64,000 bases of DNA from Shinisaurus crocodilurus (GCA_021292165.1 CM037878.1:190525118-190589117), one strand, 5' to 3'; shown: positions 33,380-43,562, numbered from the stretch's first letter. Program-made: numbers and translations. The notes: generated by a model from the sequence alone, not told the origin.

Positions 33380-33482
33380 TAGCCATGGGGCAGGTGACCT
33401 AGCATGTGCCAGATGTTTTGGGCTACAATCTCTGATCATTGGCCCTGCATGTAGCCCAACACATCTGGAGGGTACCAGGCTG
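33380..33482. mobile_element. Fold-back hAT MITE (N1)
   Basis: GTGCCAGATGTTTTGGGCTA mirrored by TAGCCCAACACATCTGGAGG. The TSD TGCAATAT at 33372-33379 and TGCAATGC at 33483-33490 agree in 6 of 8. It lies at the inner edge of the right arm of the large inverted repeat. Confidence 0.7.
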
Positions 33483-33674
33483 TGCAATGCTGATGGGGTT
33501 TGTACCAGCTAGGACTGGGATGCCGCCCCACTGCAGCCCTGATTGCAGGATGCAGGCATCTAATGGGATACTTGCTGGATTGGAATGTATGTGTTTTTGG
33601 AGTGAGTGAAGAGGTGATATTGTGAGGACCTGCCCTGTATGCAGAGATGTTCTGCAACAAACAGCTTTGCACTG

Positions 33675-34349
33675 TGTCCTTAAGGACTTTAAAGAAAATG
33701 TATTCTTTGAAAGCCATTAGTATAGGACCCTAGGACCATCTTTCTAGGGGTTGGGTGTTTCCTTCATCAGGTACTGCTATTATGTGTATGATGAAATAAT
33801 GTTTCTAGTCTGTAGATCTTAACTCGCCATGTAATAAGGTAGCCTAATGAAATGAGTTTTATTCAGACCTTGTCTCTCTCAAGACGGTTCAGCAAAAGAT
33901 GATAAATCAAAAGATTCTTTTAGCAAATGTATCACACAAAGCCCTGGCATATTGCTTATGAAGTTTAATTTTGTAATAATTCATGGGGTATAATATAGTG
34001 GTAGCCATTCCCATGGAATGAATCCTACAGGCTCATTACAAAAGCTGTACTATTGTCCCCAAATATTGCTTTTCTTGTTGAACTGTAGCTGGGATTTGGT
34101 GCAATTTGCATGTTTAACCTTCATGGGATTGCCAGACCTTGCTTTTTAATTTTTTTCATTCATTGTGCTATTTTTATTGAGGTAGATTGCAACACTTATT
34201 TCCTCAAAATGGTGCCTAGCTGGAAAGTGATTGTGTGAAGTCACTGGCATCATTTGGGACAGAAAATCTAAAGTTAGCATGTATTTGCTCTTGCAGAGAT
34301 TCAGCTTTTTATCTCTCTCTATATAAAGGCTATTAGTCAAGTTAACAGT
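33675..34349. other. Unannotated stretch
   Basis: No gene or confident repeat. Confidence 0.35.
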
Positions 34350-34606
34350 GCTATTCTATACAAGACTACTCAGGAGTAAGTGTGTATAAGATTGCACCAT
34401 AAAATAAGTACATCAAGGCATTTACACTGCAATCCTATACATATCCACTCAGGAGGAGTAAGCCCCACTGCATTAATTGGGGTTTACTAAGAGGTGAACA
34501 AATAAAGGATTGCAGCCTAAGGCTGAAACATACTTATCTGGGAGTAAGCCCCATTGAAAACAGTGGGACTTACTTCTGAGTAGACATGCATAGAATTGTG
34601 CTGTGA
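34350..34606. mobile_element. Cluster of three fold-back C elements
   Basis: A partial copy at 34350-34408 (GCTATTCTATACAAGACTAC) is followed by a copy at 34427-34518 (CACTGCAATCCTATACATAT ... GGATTGCAGCCT). A third copy follows directly at 34519-34606 (GGGAGTAAGCCCCATTGAAA ... TAGACATGCATAGAATTG). Each has the arm/centre/arm form of family C. Confidence 0.75.
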
Positions 34607-34912
34607 AATGCATACAGTTAGATTTAGGATTCAATAATATATTTATCTCAAATCAAATTGTGTTGGAATGTTGTATGCCACATTGTAGGAATAGCCACAC
34701 AATGAACTTAGGGAAGAAAGGTAATGAAATATAGACTACACATTCTGAAATGTTCAAGTGATGTGCAAGGTGTAATGTGTCACATGGGGAAAAAAAACTT
34801 TTGGAAATGTTTCCTAAACATTTTTTTCTAAACAAGGCTTCCTTACAAAAAGATGATAATGGCACCCTTCCTCATAATGGCATGCAGGGAGATACATTTT
34901 TCTTCACAACAA

Positions 34913-35515
34913 CATAAGAACATAAGAAAAGCCATGTTGAATGCCAAAGGCCTATCTAGTACATCATTCCGTGCACACAGTGGTCAATTAGCTGTCTTTG
35001 GGAAGCCCACAAGTAGGACATGAGTGCAGAAGCACCTTCCTGGTCATGTTCCCCAGCAACTGGTGTACATAGGTGTACTGCCTCCAATACTGGAGGAAAT
35101 GTATAGCCATCATGACTAGTAGCCACTGATAGCCTTATTCAGCTCCTCCGTGAATTTGTCGAATCCCCTTTTAAAGCCATCCAAGTTGGTGGCCATCACT
35201 ACAACTTGTGGAAGTGAATTCCATAGTTTAACTATGTGCTGTGTGAAGAAGTACTCCCTTTTATCTGTCCCGAATCTCCCACTATTCAGCTTCATGGGAT
35301 GACTCTGGGGAGAAAAATGTCTCCCTATCCACTTTCTCCACACCATGCGTAATTTTGTACAACTCTATGACATGTCTCCTGTTATTCACCTTTTTCCTAA
35401 GCTAAACAGCCCCAGATGTTGTAACCTTTCTTCATAGAGGAGGTGCTTGAGCCCCTTGATCATTTTGGTTGCCCTTTTCTGCACCTTATCCAACTCTATG
35501 ATATCCTGTCTTATA
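34913..35515 (-). mobile_element. CR1 LINE 3' region, inverted, longest copy
   Basis: Minus strand: RGLKHLLYEERLQHLGLFSL precedes a tract with FGTDKREYFFTQHIVKLWNS and LPQVVVMATNLDGFKRGFDK, the conserved end of the CR1 protein. The 3' UTR and the CTTATGTTCTTATG tail at 34913 follow. Chicken CR1 has the same order, including the block read here as GGAGGTGCTTGAGCCCCTTG on the plus strand. Frameshifts separate the parts, so the copy is dead. Confidence 0.85.
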
Positions 35516-35640
35516 AGGTAGGTTAGACTGAAAGATGGGGACTGGCCCAGGACCAACCACTGAACTCTCTCGTGGTGTGTGAATTTGAATCCATGCCCCC
35601 CTACCCCAAGTGCCAAACTCCATGCACTGTACTGAATGTA
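35516..35640 (-). mobile_element. MIR-like SINE fragment
   Basis: TAAGGTAGGTTAGACTGAAA, GGGGACTGGCCCAGGACCAA and GTGAATTTGAATCCATGCC match the core and B box in inverted orientation. Tail and 5' end are missing. Confidence 0.55.
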
Positions 35641-36291
35641 CACTGGTGAAAAATGTAGAAAGAAAAAGAGGCTATCTGAAATCCACTGCTCCGGTCTTGC
35701 CTGGAGATTTTAAAATGTCTGTGCAATGCCATACAATCTTGTTAAAACCCAAATTCTGCAAATATCTCCAAGTGAGCTTTGCAAAACATTACTAATGTAC
35801 AAAAAAAATATGTCATGCAGTAATGAAAACCTGTGCAGCTGCAATGAAAATCAATATAGCACATTTAGAATAATTTTAATCACATAGGTGGTTTCTGACA
35901 CTTTGACATACATTTTCAAGTTTTTTTTCTTCCGCATCTATAATTACTATTTAATTTTTGTAGAGGGAAACATTTATTTGTAATCCATCTTTATTTATAG
36001 TTTTTACCAGTTTGTAAAACAAATGATAAAAAGAATTAAAGCCATGAAAAAGAAGGGGGGGGGAAATCCATTATTAAAATTACATAAAAAGATAACCAAG
36101 CATAAAAGCTAAAATTACCTGAGGGTTCATTTAAACAGTGACCTCAGGGTTAAGCCATTTTTATTAGGGCCCATGAGAGAATTTGAAAGTCCAACTATGC
36201 TGCTAAGAAAATATTGCTTTGTATGCATCCTAAGTAACCACTTCTCACTTTGTTCAGGGGTTCACTAATCCATTGTTTATGGATTGATTTT
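35641..36291. other. Unannotated stretch
   Basis: AT-rich with a G-run near 36055. No gene supported. Confidence 0.35.
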
Positions 36292-36602
36292 GGCTTGGAT
36301 CCAGCATTTCTCTCTCCACTGGGAGCACTCCCTGAGTGGAGTTCCATTAAGGGCGCTCTGGCAAGTGGGTGGTGGTGGTGGTGGTGGTGGGGATGATCTT
36401 TGCTGAGTCCCTCTTTCCACGGCAGCCCCCAGTGCTCCCTCCCATGCTCTTCCGGAGGGTCCCCCCAACATTCCGTAGCATGGATTTGTTGCAGAGGCAG
36501 GGGGAGGAATCAGCCAATATAATCTCCTCCCTTGTTCTGCCAGTGGAAATGGCCCACCCCTCCATCAGATCTGCAGAAGGCAGATGCTGGATTCAACCCA
36601 TT
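36292..36602. mobile_element. DNA element G (GGATCCAGCA ends)
   Basis: The ends GCTTGGATCCAGCATTTCTC and GCAGATGCTGGATTCAACCC are inverted repeats. A (GGT)n run lies at 36367-36391. A related beginning (GGGGTTGGATCCAGGATATG) lies near 59055. No transposase. Confidence 0.6.
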
Positions 36603-37355
36603 AATTTTACCAGAGCCAATTTATAGTTTCCATTTTTCCGTTTTTTAGAGTGTCTCAATTTTTCTGCTATAGGCACAGAAATGGGGCCTGATCCTTTCCT
36701 GATTGTTGGTTCTGTGTTTAATGGGGGGAAACCCTGGCCATTTGCATGTATGTGCAGGTACTTTTTAAATTTAAGTTTTAAAAAAGAAAGAAAGTGTGAA
36801 CTGGCTCTGAGCCCACAACTAAGCAAGGAGTTTAACTGAGCAATACTAGGCTCACGTTTAACACCGTGAAATGCGACATATGGAATCTGGTTACAGTTTT
36901 GAGACATGGGTCTGCTCTTGTAAGTCTCTCCTGTTTTTGCAAAGATCTTGGCAGTTTCCTTAGTGCCTTACGTAGCTCTCACATCCGCACATTGCTTAGC
37001 TTATTTCTGTAATCACTCAGTAGGTATAACTCAGAAGTAGATATATTTGTATGAAGAACTTCACCAATTTTCACAATTTCACTGTAGGCATGAAAATGGA
37101 GCATATATGAACATATAAGGATGCCTTATGTTGGATCAGACTGCTGGCCCAGCTAGTCAAGTATTGGCTGATCTGGCTGCTTAGAGCCCACCCAAGACAT
37201 TTTACTGCCTGCCTGAGGTGGAGCAGCAAATGGTGACCCCACCGAAGTCAAGGTATATGGTAGCCAAAGACAATGCCAGTCAAGCTATTTTGGCACATGA
37301 GGCAGAAAATCCCACAAACACCTCTCCCTCTCCTTGGTAGTTGATGATGATACAG
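36603..37355. other. Unannotated stretch with a short SINE tail
   Basis: GATGCCTTATGTTGGATCAG and ACTGCTGGCCCAGCTAGTCA at 37113-37160 resemble an inverted CR1-type SINE tail. The rest is unrecognised. Confidence 0.4.
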
Positions 37356-37535
37356 GCCTGTGGCTCACGCTGGCTCAGCTTGTCTGAGCGTGGAAAGCTA
37401 AGCAGGGTCAGGCCTGGTTATTACTTGGATGGGAGACCCCTCCTCTAGTTTCCTGCATTGAGCAGGGGGTTGGACTCGATAGCCTTGTAGGCTCCTTCCA
37501 ACTCTATGATCTATGAAATCTATGAAAATCTATGA
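37356..37535 (+). mobile_element. 5S rRNA-derived SINE (copy 4), best-preserved head
   Basis: GCCTGTGGCTCACGCTGGCT, CAGCTTGTCTGAGCGTGG, AAAGCTAAGCAGGGTCAGGC, CTGGTTATTACTTGGATGGG and AGACC cover the 5S part without obvious gaps. The tail GGGTTGGACTCGATAGCCTT, GCTCCTTCCAACTCTATG and (ATCTATGA)n follows. An ATG/ATGATG repeat begins directly after it. Confidence 0.9.
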
Positions 37536-37621
37536 TGATGATGGATGATGATGATTGCCATTACAACAGGAACAACAACAATAATAAATGATGATAACAA
37601 CAACAACAACAACAACAACAT
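37531..37621. repeat. Compound (GAT)n ... (ACA)n microsatellite
   Basis: GATGATG repeats directly behind the SINE tail, then ACAACAACA runs ending at 37621. Confidence 0.9.
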
Positions 37622-37762
37622 AACTAATGATTTGCTACCCTTTCATGAGACTCAAAATCAGGAAGCTGCCCCATTCTGCCTAATGGTAGGGCTGTCTAAA
37701 GGCTGATGGCAGCTCCAGGCTGGCAGACAGAAACTATCCCAGCCCTGATAACTGGGTTCCTT

Positions 37763-38145
37763 TAAGTCTGGGGTCTCCAGCGTGGTGCCCATGCTGGCAC
37801 TTTCTGATTTTTATTTTATTTCTTAAGATTTTTTGTTAATTTTTTTTTCTAATTGCAAGGCCGGGTTGCTGCAAAGCAAAGTGCTGCCCTCCCAGCACCA
37901 TCCTTATTTATGTTCCGAAGAGTGTTTTTGTGTTTTGAAGCTCAGACTTCACCTCTGCCTTGTACTTAGATTCTTAGGTGAGTTACTTTTCTTTTATTCT
38001 CATCAGTTTGCCTTCTGGGAAATGAGTTTTTTTGTGTGTGTGTCCAGCAGCAATTTTATGAATGGGCAAGGCCACCTTTGTAGCCATTTTGTGAGAGTAC
38101 CCATTACACTCTTTCAAAATTCCAAATGGGCCCACAAAAAAGGTC
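37763..38145. mobile_element. Probable hAT-type insert in the SINE
   Basis: The left end GTCTGGGGTCTCCAGCGTGG with TGCCCATGCTGGCACTTTCT, and the internal text GCCATTTTGTGAGAGTACCC, resemble common reptile hAT ends. The right end is diverged and no TSD was recognised. Confidence 0.45.
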
Positions 38146-38190
38146 GGCCTCAAGTGGAGATGCTAGGGACTGAACATGGGACTTTGACAT

Positions 38191-38603
38191 GCTAGGGATG
38201 TAGGGACATTGTAAAATCTGTTCTGTCTACATTTCATGGATTGTCAGGCACCTTTCGTTCTGTCATCTGCTCATTGATGGAATCAGCTTTTGTGCAAATG
38301 CGCCTGTATGCAAATTCCCCCAAATGCACAAATCCTCCCAACATACGCAAATCCCCCCAAAATGTGTATTTTCACAGTTTAACCTATGGGGAAAATGCAC
38401 ATTTTTGGTTGGTGTTTTTTAATTTTCTGTATTTTTCTATGACTAAATTTGCATAAAATTATGAAAAGTTAAAAAAAAAGACCTGACCACAGGTCTGCAG
38501 AATCTGTGTGATTCGGGAAAGCTGGTCTGCTGCCGAATCCGCATGTTGGATTCTTAGAAATTCAAGCTCATTTGAGTCTGTTGCAGATTTCTCCGACCTC
38601 CCT
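38191..38603. mobile_element. DNA element K inserted in the SINE
   Basis: TAGGGATGTAGGGACATTG at the left and TTTCTCCGACCTCCCTA at the right are inverted repeats. The right part (GTCTGCAGAATCTGTGTGAT, TTGAGTCTGTTGCAGATTTC) recurs at 41395-41550. It interrupts the tRNA/CR1 SINE. Confidence 0.65.
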
Positions 38604-38645
38604 ACATGTAACACATACGTTCTACAACTGAGCTATGGTCCCCTC

Positions 38646-39241
38646 CATCCTATGCTTACAGCCAGTCAGCCACCCTCAAACAGAGAGCATAATTTCATTT
38701 TATTGGTCCGTACGATATTGATGCTATAGTATAGGGAAGTCAGAATATCTTCACACTTTATGTAGCCGCCACATTCTACCACTGTTTCATAGATTCATAG
38801 TTTCCTGCGGTAGCACGTGAAATAAAATTGGCAGGCACATGTTCCTAAAACACGCACTGAACACTTCACACATGTATCTTGGGAAATACAAGTGGAACTC
38901 AGTTGCTTCATGAAATTATGAATATTATGTGGACCTTTGGAGGAATTCCTGCTTTGGAGGAATTAGTTTTGGCAGCTTTTTGTAGAATATTGTATGTTGG
39001 TTTGGTGGGTGCACAACGAAATAATTACACATCTTCTTCACCACATGCTGGACTCCACCCAACATTCTCAACATGCTAATTTTAGTCATGTGTATTCATT
39101 TGCATATTTGAGGGGAAGTCCAGAAGAATGCCAACTTTTATGGATGGAAGAGGTAACTGGCTGGCAGTGGTGATGATGATGTAAAATCCTTCCCCACTTC
39201 TGCCTACATTGCTCCTTTTCACATCTGGACTCACAGTAAGA
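38646..39241. other. Unannotated stretch
   Basis: No gene or confident repeat. Confidence 0.35.
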
Positions 39242-39290
39242 GTCTCTCTCTGTCTCTCTGTCTCTCTGTCTCTCTCTGTCTCTCTCTGTC

Positions 39291-39340
<50 letters not shown>
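39242..39340. repeat. (TC)n / (TCTCTG)n microsatellite
   Basis: TCTCTGTC units grade into pure (TC)n. The RERERE-type frames over it are artefacts. Confidence 0.97.
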
Positions 39341-39344
<4 letters not shown>

Positions 39345-39816
39345 AATAAGAATTCTTGGAAAATAAACAATGGGTGGGAAAGAGAAAGGAAAAATGGCAA
39401 GGTTTTCAAAATATGCTAAGGACTGGACAAAAGACATTTCTCTAGGGTTATTTTTGACTTGTGTCAACTCTTTTTACTTAGGAGTCATTTCCTCCACAGC
39501 AATGAATATTTGAAAGCCCCATATTTATTAACTGTTAATTTTACCCCTAGGCCTTTTGAGCTGCAAGTTCAAAACACAACTCTGGAAATGCACACGGGCT
39601 CCATCTGTTCATCTTCCTCTACATACTTTGAAAATGTTACCCCAAGCTTTTTTGATTAATAGTATGATTTCGGTTTAATTGCATGGTTCTTCTTCTTTTT
39701 TTTAAACAACAACTTTAAAAAACAACATCATAACTTTGGACACTCACCAAATAATGCTACATCTATGCACCAACACATTTTTGAATGAACTTTACATTGT
39801 AAAGTTGAAAGCTTTA

Positions 39817-39911
39817 CAATGCAATCCTATGCATGCGTCTACACAGACGTAAGTCCTACTGAGTTCAATGGAACTTATTCCCAGGGAAATGTGTATAGGA
39901 TTGCAGCCTTA
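39817..39911. mobile_element. Fold-back element C
   Basis: CAATGCAATCCTATGCATGC mirrored by GTGTATAGGATTGCAGCC, with centre CTACTGAGTTCAATGG. Confidence 0.8.
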
Positions 39912-40135
39912 AAGATATACATGGAAATCCATTATTCAGCTCAACCTGTCTGCCTAGGGTAATGTAAGGGTCATTGGAAAACGAAGTCATTTAATTTATT
40001 TGTAATTATATATAAATAAAATATACACTACAATTTCATTTTCATAAACATGAGGCAATTCATTGTGCAATTGTGTTTGAGTGACTATTCCTGATTTGTA
40101 CAGAGCAACCAAAAAGCACAATTGTATGGCAATTG

Positions 40136-40138
<3 letters not shown>

Positions 40139-40170
<32 letters not shown>
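40139..40170. repeat. (AT)n microsatellite
   Basis: About 16 AT units. Confidence 0.95.
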
Positions 40171-40173
<3 letters not shown>

Positions 40174-40548
40174 TGGTTCTGGGTTGGAGGGGAGCCTTCT
40201 GGGATTCTTAACTGGTGGTGGGCAGCAGCAGAGCCACTCCAATAAGGGGTGGCTGACCTGGAGCTGCCATTGGTGCTCCAGGGCATTGTACTCTGGTGGC
40301 ACACAGTGGTGCTCCAGGGCATTGTGGGAAATTAAAATGATGGCCCCATGACCTATGCAATGTCAGGGGATTCTCTGGGGCATTGTAGGAAATTTAAATA
40401 GCAGCTCCAAGCCATCTTCTGCTCATCGGAGTGCTGGGAAAGAGGAGGCTGGGACAGCTGTTAGTAGTGGGCCATGGCAGCTATCAGAGGTTACTGGGTG
40501 TTGATGCTCGCCCTGCCAAGTCCTTCTACAGCCAGCCCAGAAAGCCAT
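40171..40548. repeat. Region with a loosely repeated motif
   Basis: CTCCAGGGCATTGTACTC, CTCCAGGGCATTGTGGGAAA and CTCTGGGGCATTGTAGGAAA recur at about 55-65-base spacing between 40277 and 40395. No gene. Confidence 0.5.
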
Positions 40549-40637
40549 GAGAATCCTATGCATCTTTACTCAGAAGTAAGTCTCACTGTGTTTAACGGGG
40601 CTTATTCCTAGCAAAGTATGCATAAGTTTTGCTGCTC
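40549..40637. mobile_element. Fold-back element C
   Basis: GAGAATCCTATGCATCTTTA and CTCAGAAGTAAGTCTCACTG, mirrored by CTTATTCCTAGCAAAGTATG. Confidence 0.7.
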
Positions 40638-40691
40638 CAGTTTTCAGATTGGCAAGCAGGCCTGGCCTTGGAGATTTTTGTCGGATTCAGG

Positions 40692-41138
40692 TAGGGATTG
40701 GGGAGAAATTAATTCATTTTAATACATTTTAATGCGGAACGTACCCAATTTTGCACTTTTGAACCACTACACTAACCAAAACTCAATTGTCCTTCAAAAT
40801 TTGCACTTTTCCGAATTTTGCAATGGAGTTCAATCAAAAAATGCATACAAAAGTGTGTGTCTATTAAGGAAAATAATGTTAAAGAATGCATAATATTAGG
40901 AACATTTCTTGCAAAAAATGTATATATTAGGCAAAATGCGTACAAAAACCCATATATTAGGAGAAATGTACACAAAAATAATTATGGATTTTCATGTGAA
41001 CCTTAAGAATAATTCTCAAAGTTCAGGATGAACTGAATTTATGTGCGGAGAGACTATCAAAGTTTGAGATGAACCAAACTTAAGATTGGAAAAATGAGAA
41101 TCTGAGAGAAATCAACATTGACAGAGTCATCCATCCAT
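40692..41138 (+). mobile_element. DNA element family E, uninterrupted copy
   Basis: From TAGGGATTGGGGAGAAATTA to GACAGAGTCATCCATCC. The internal TTTTGCAATGGAGTTCAATC reads straight through the position where the 5.96-kb copy carries a 5S SINE, so it serves as the empty-site reference for that insertion and for the split copy at 18-22 kb. Confidence 0.75.
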
Positions 41139-41550
41139 AGAATCAAGGAATTTCAGCTCACCCACTCTGGTCTACTGCTGTTGAAGATACTTCATGGGCT
41201 AGTCTCCTTCTTTGGGCAGATATGTGTGGTTATGCACCTGACCTGACATCCTTCAGGTTTGAGACCCATGTCTACCCCCATAGTTGTGGTCCACATGGGC
41301 ATGGGGTTAATGTTTTAAAACTCTTTCTCATTTGGTTCTTCCCCAGTTGTGTGTGCATGTGGTCCTTTTTGTATCTTTCACACTTTTCGTATTTTTGTAC
41401 GACTAAATTTGTGTACAATTCCAGAAAGTAAAAAAATGGTCTGCAGAATCCGCACGACTAGGAGAAAGCTGGTCCACTGTGGAATCCCCGGGTCGGATTC
41501 ACAGAAATCTGATCTCATTTGAATCTGTTGTGGATTTCTCTGACATCCCT
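41139..41550. mobile_element. Unresolved sequence ending in half of DNA element K
   Basis: 41395-41550 (TCTGCAGAATCCGCACGACT ... TTTCTCTGACATCCCTA) matches the right half of element K. The part before it, including CGTATTTTTGTACGACTAAA, corresponds to the K centre. The left end is unclear. Confidence 0.5.
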
Positions 41551-41959
41551 AAGATTCAGGGGCAATTAACTTAATAGGGATTCCATGTTCAGTGTCAGTA
41601 TACCACTGAATATGAGGTGCTGAGGAAAAACTGCAAGCGAAGGCCATGACCTGCACACCCTGCTGTTTGTGATCACCCACAGGTGTTCCGGATGGATGCT
41701 GCTGAAAACAGACCATGGGACAGATGGAGTTTGGTCTGTTCAAGCAAGACAATGTTTATGTTCAGTGCTGAGCTAGGGAGGTGTGTAACCTCCTCTAAGA
41801 TATTTTGCTGGGCTTATAATGATTCTAGCTTCCTTTGACATTCCTCACATAAGCTGCTCAAGCAGGCACTCTGTATTCACTTCAGATTTTGCATTAAGTA
41901 AAATTAGACAGCCACACTATTGAAGTGCATTGAGAAGGTGTTTGGGGAGGGAGTGGAAG

Positions 41960-42460
41960 GGGCGGGCTTTGTGTGTATATAACGGGGCACATGTGGGCCT
42001 CTACACTGCAGCATTCTTCTCAGGCTTTTAATTTCATTCCAGGTTAAAGGATGTGAAAAAAAAACCCATTCTGCACTGCTTACATTTGTTTTTCCTCACA
42101 TCACCAACGTTCATGAGGTTGTCATGCTTCCCTTTCTGAGAATACAGTTCAGGCCACCGTTTTTGACCCATTTGCAGTTCGTGTACCATACAGCAGCCTA
42201 TTCTTTCCGCCCGCTTGTTCCTCCAATTAACTAGCTGTCCTCCATAAATTTTAGTGCCGTGTGAGTAATGAAGACCAGGTAATGAAGGCCAAGAACACAT
42301 GTTGTTCTCATTAAGGGATGGCATCAGCATAATTTGCACATCCCGCAACGATGATGCAAGCTGCTATTAATAGGAAGTATAAATATCTTGGGTGGCAGAC
42401 ATTAATTATGGCTCAAGTAGAACTTCTGTCACAGATATCATAGGAGCGTTCGATGCAGTG
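41960..42460. other. Candidate non-coding regulatory block
   Basis: Complex, non-repeated sequence with TATAAATA (42378), two ATTAAT/TTAATT motifs (CATTAATTATGGC near 42400) and CCAATTAACTAG. No coding frame fits. It looks like conserved developmental enhancer sequence, but this rests on composition only. Confidence 0.3.
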
Positions 42461-42582
42461 ACATTTGAGTTTTAAGATGTTAAGGGAAACCCAGAGTTTA
42501 AAATGCACTGGATTTCACTGATGACTTCAACTCTGAAAATGAGGTCAAGACTTTACAGCAGAATAGTCTCTGAAGCCCTGAA

Positions 42583-42925
42583 GTATTTTATCATTTATTG
42601 TATCCTGTTTTGCCTCCCAGAAGTCCAGTGCAGCATTAAAGCCACAGATCAACCCTGTGGGGTAGGTCAGGCTGAGAGAAAGCCCCCCCAACAAACCTTC
42701 AATTCCAGCTGGTCATTATAAGAACTACTATTTAACTTCAAGAACTGGTGCCTGAGTTTGCTTTCCCCCCCCTTCCATCACCACCCCTTTTCCATATGTG
42801 TTATGTTATTTGGATTGTAAGTCCACGGGCAGGGTCTTGTTTTTATTGATCATATAGAAGCCATTCTGGAAACTTTTCAGCATGAAGAGCAGGGTATAAA
42901 TAAACAAACAAATAAAGCTCTGAAC
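42583..42925. mobile_element. Diverged MIR-like SINE fragments
   Basis: CAACCCTGTGGGGTAGGTCA and GGCTGAGAGAAAG (42651-42682) match the SINE core inverted. GAAGAGCAGGGTATAAATAA with ACAAACAAATAAA (42884-42918) resembles a plus-strand SINE tail. These are two separate old fragments. Confidence 0.4.
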
Positions 42926-43343
42926 CTGGGTTTCTCACATCCAAGTCCATCACTGTGGACCCTGCACCACTGAAATGAACTAGCAGCTAAAGTATCTTTC
43001 TGTGCTGTACATTGCATATAAAGGGTTGCATCCAATAGGTTGTATCCAGTGTTAGGTGGCCTGGGAGCATGACGGAAACAGTGCCCAGGCAGTAGTGATG
43101 GCAACTTCAGTATCAACTCTGGTCAGGTTCCAGATCTGGCCCAAGGGGACATCTGCGACGCGTACTGAATGTGCAGATCAATCTGTTTAGTATCAAGGTG
43201 CCAGTCAGTCATCTCCATGGAAGTTGCATGGTTTATTGATCTTCCATCTTGCCATATTTTGTGGCATCCTTCAGCATTCTTTGTTTTATAATGTATGATT
43301 GATCGTGGAGTACAAACAAAACATCAACTTAAAAAAATACTTA

Positions 43344-43464
43344 GGGTACAATCCTATGCATGTTTAGACAGAAAAAGGCCTACAACTCCCAGTATGCCCC
43401 AACCCTGGGGCATGCTGGGAGTTATGGGCCTTTTTTTCTGTCTAAACATACATAGGATTGCACC
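43344..43464. mobile_element. Fold-back element D, long perfect-looking hairpin
   Basis: The left arm GTACAATCCTATGCATGTTT / AGACAGAAAAAGGCCTACAA / CTCCCAGTATGCCCCA is mirrored by TGGGGCATGCTGGGAG / TTATGGGCC / TCTGTCTAAACATACATAGG / ATTGCAC around a short centre. Few mismatches, so the arms are still nearly complementary. Confidence 0.88.
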
Positions 43465-43556
43465 TTTAGGCTGCAATTCTATACACTTACCTGGGACTAA
43501 ATCCCATTGAATTTAGTGGGGCTTACTTTTGAGTAGACACATTAAGAATTGTATGG
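43465..43556. mobile_element. Fold-back element C, adjoining element D
   Basis: AGGCTGCAATTCTATACACT, centre AAATCCCATTGAATTTAGTG, then GAGTAGACACATTAAGAATT. It abuts element D directly. Confidence 0.75.
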
Positions 43557-43562
43557 TGCATC

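Larger units (their letters stand above)
32119..33674. repeat. Large inverted repeat with ~200-bp arms
   Basis: The left arm 32119-32320 (starting CAGTGCAAACCTGATTGTTG) and the right arm 33480-33674 (ending TTTGCACTG) are inverted copies with roughly 90% agreement over landmarks such as GCAGAACATCTCTGCATACA, TGCATCCTGCAATCAGGGCT and TACAAACCCCATCAGCATTG. The left arm has one extra CATCCTGCCTG unit. The 8-bp flanks (TATAACAA and TGTCCTTA) do not match. It may be a large hAT-like fold-back element without its TSD, or an inverted duplication. Confidence 0.8.
37658..38645 (-). mobile_element. tRNA/CR1-type SINE in three pieces
   Basis: Minus-strand order: the head at 38600-38645 (GGGACCATAGCTCAGTTGTA, GAACGTATGTGTTACATGTA), the middle at 38146-38190 (CATGTCAAAGTCCCATGTTC, AGTCCCTAGCATCTCC) and the body at 37658-37760 (CCAGCCTGGAGCTGCC to AGGCAGAATGGGGCAGCTTCC). 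Insertions at about 37763-38145 and 38191-38603 separate the pieces. Confidence 0.65.

Noticed and set aside
37356..37440. A genuine 5S rRNA gene
   Set aside because: Only the first ~85 bases resemble 5S rRNA. The 3' third and the T-run terminator are absent, and the same unit with the same non-5S tail recurs four times.
37531..37621. CRISPR-like direct repeats
   Set aside because: Simple trinucleotide microsatellite; no spacers, and the host is a vertebrate.
39086..39467. RERERER-rich frames
   Set aside because: Translation of the (TC)n tract.
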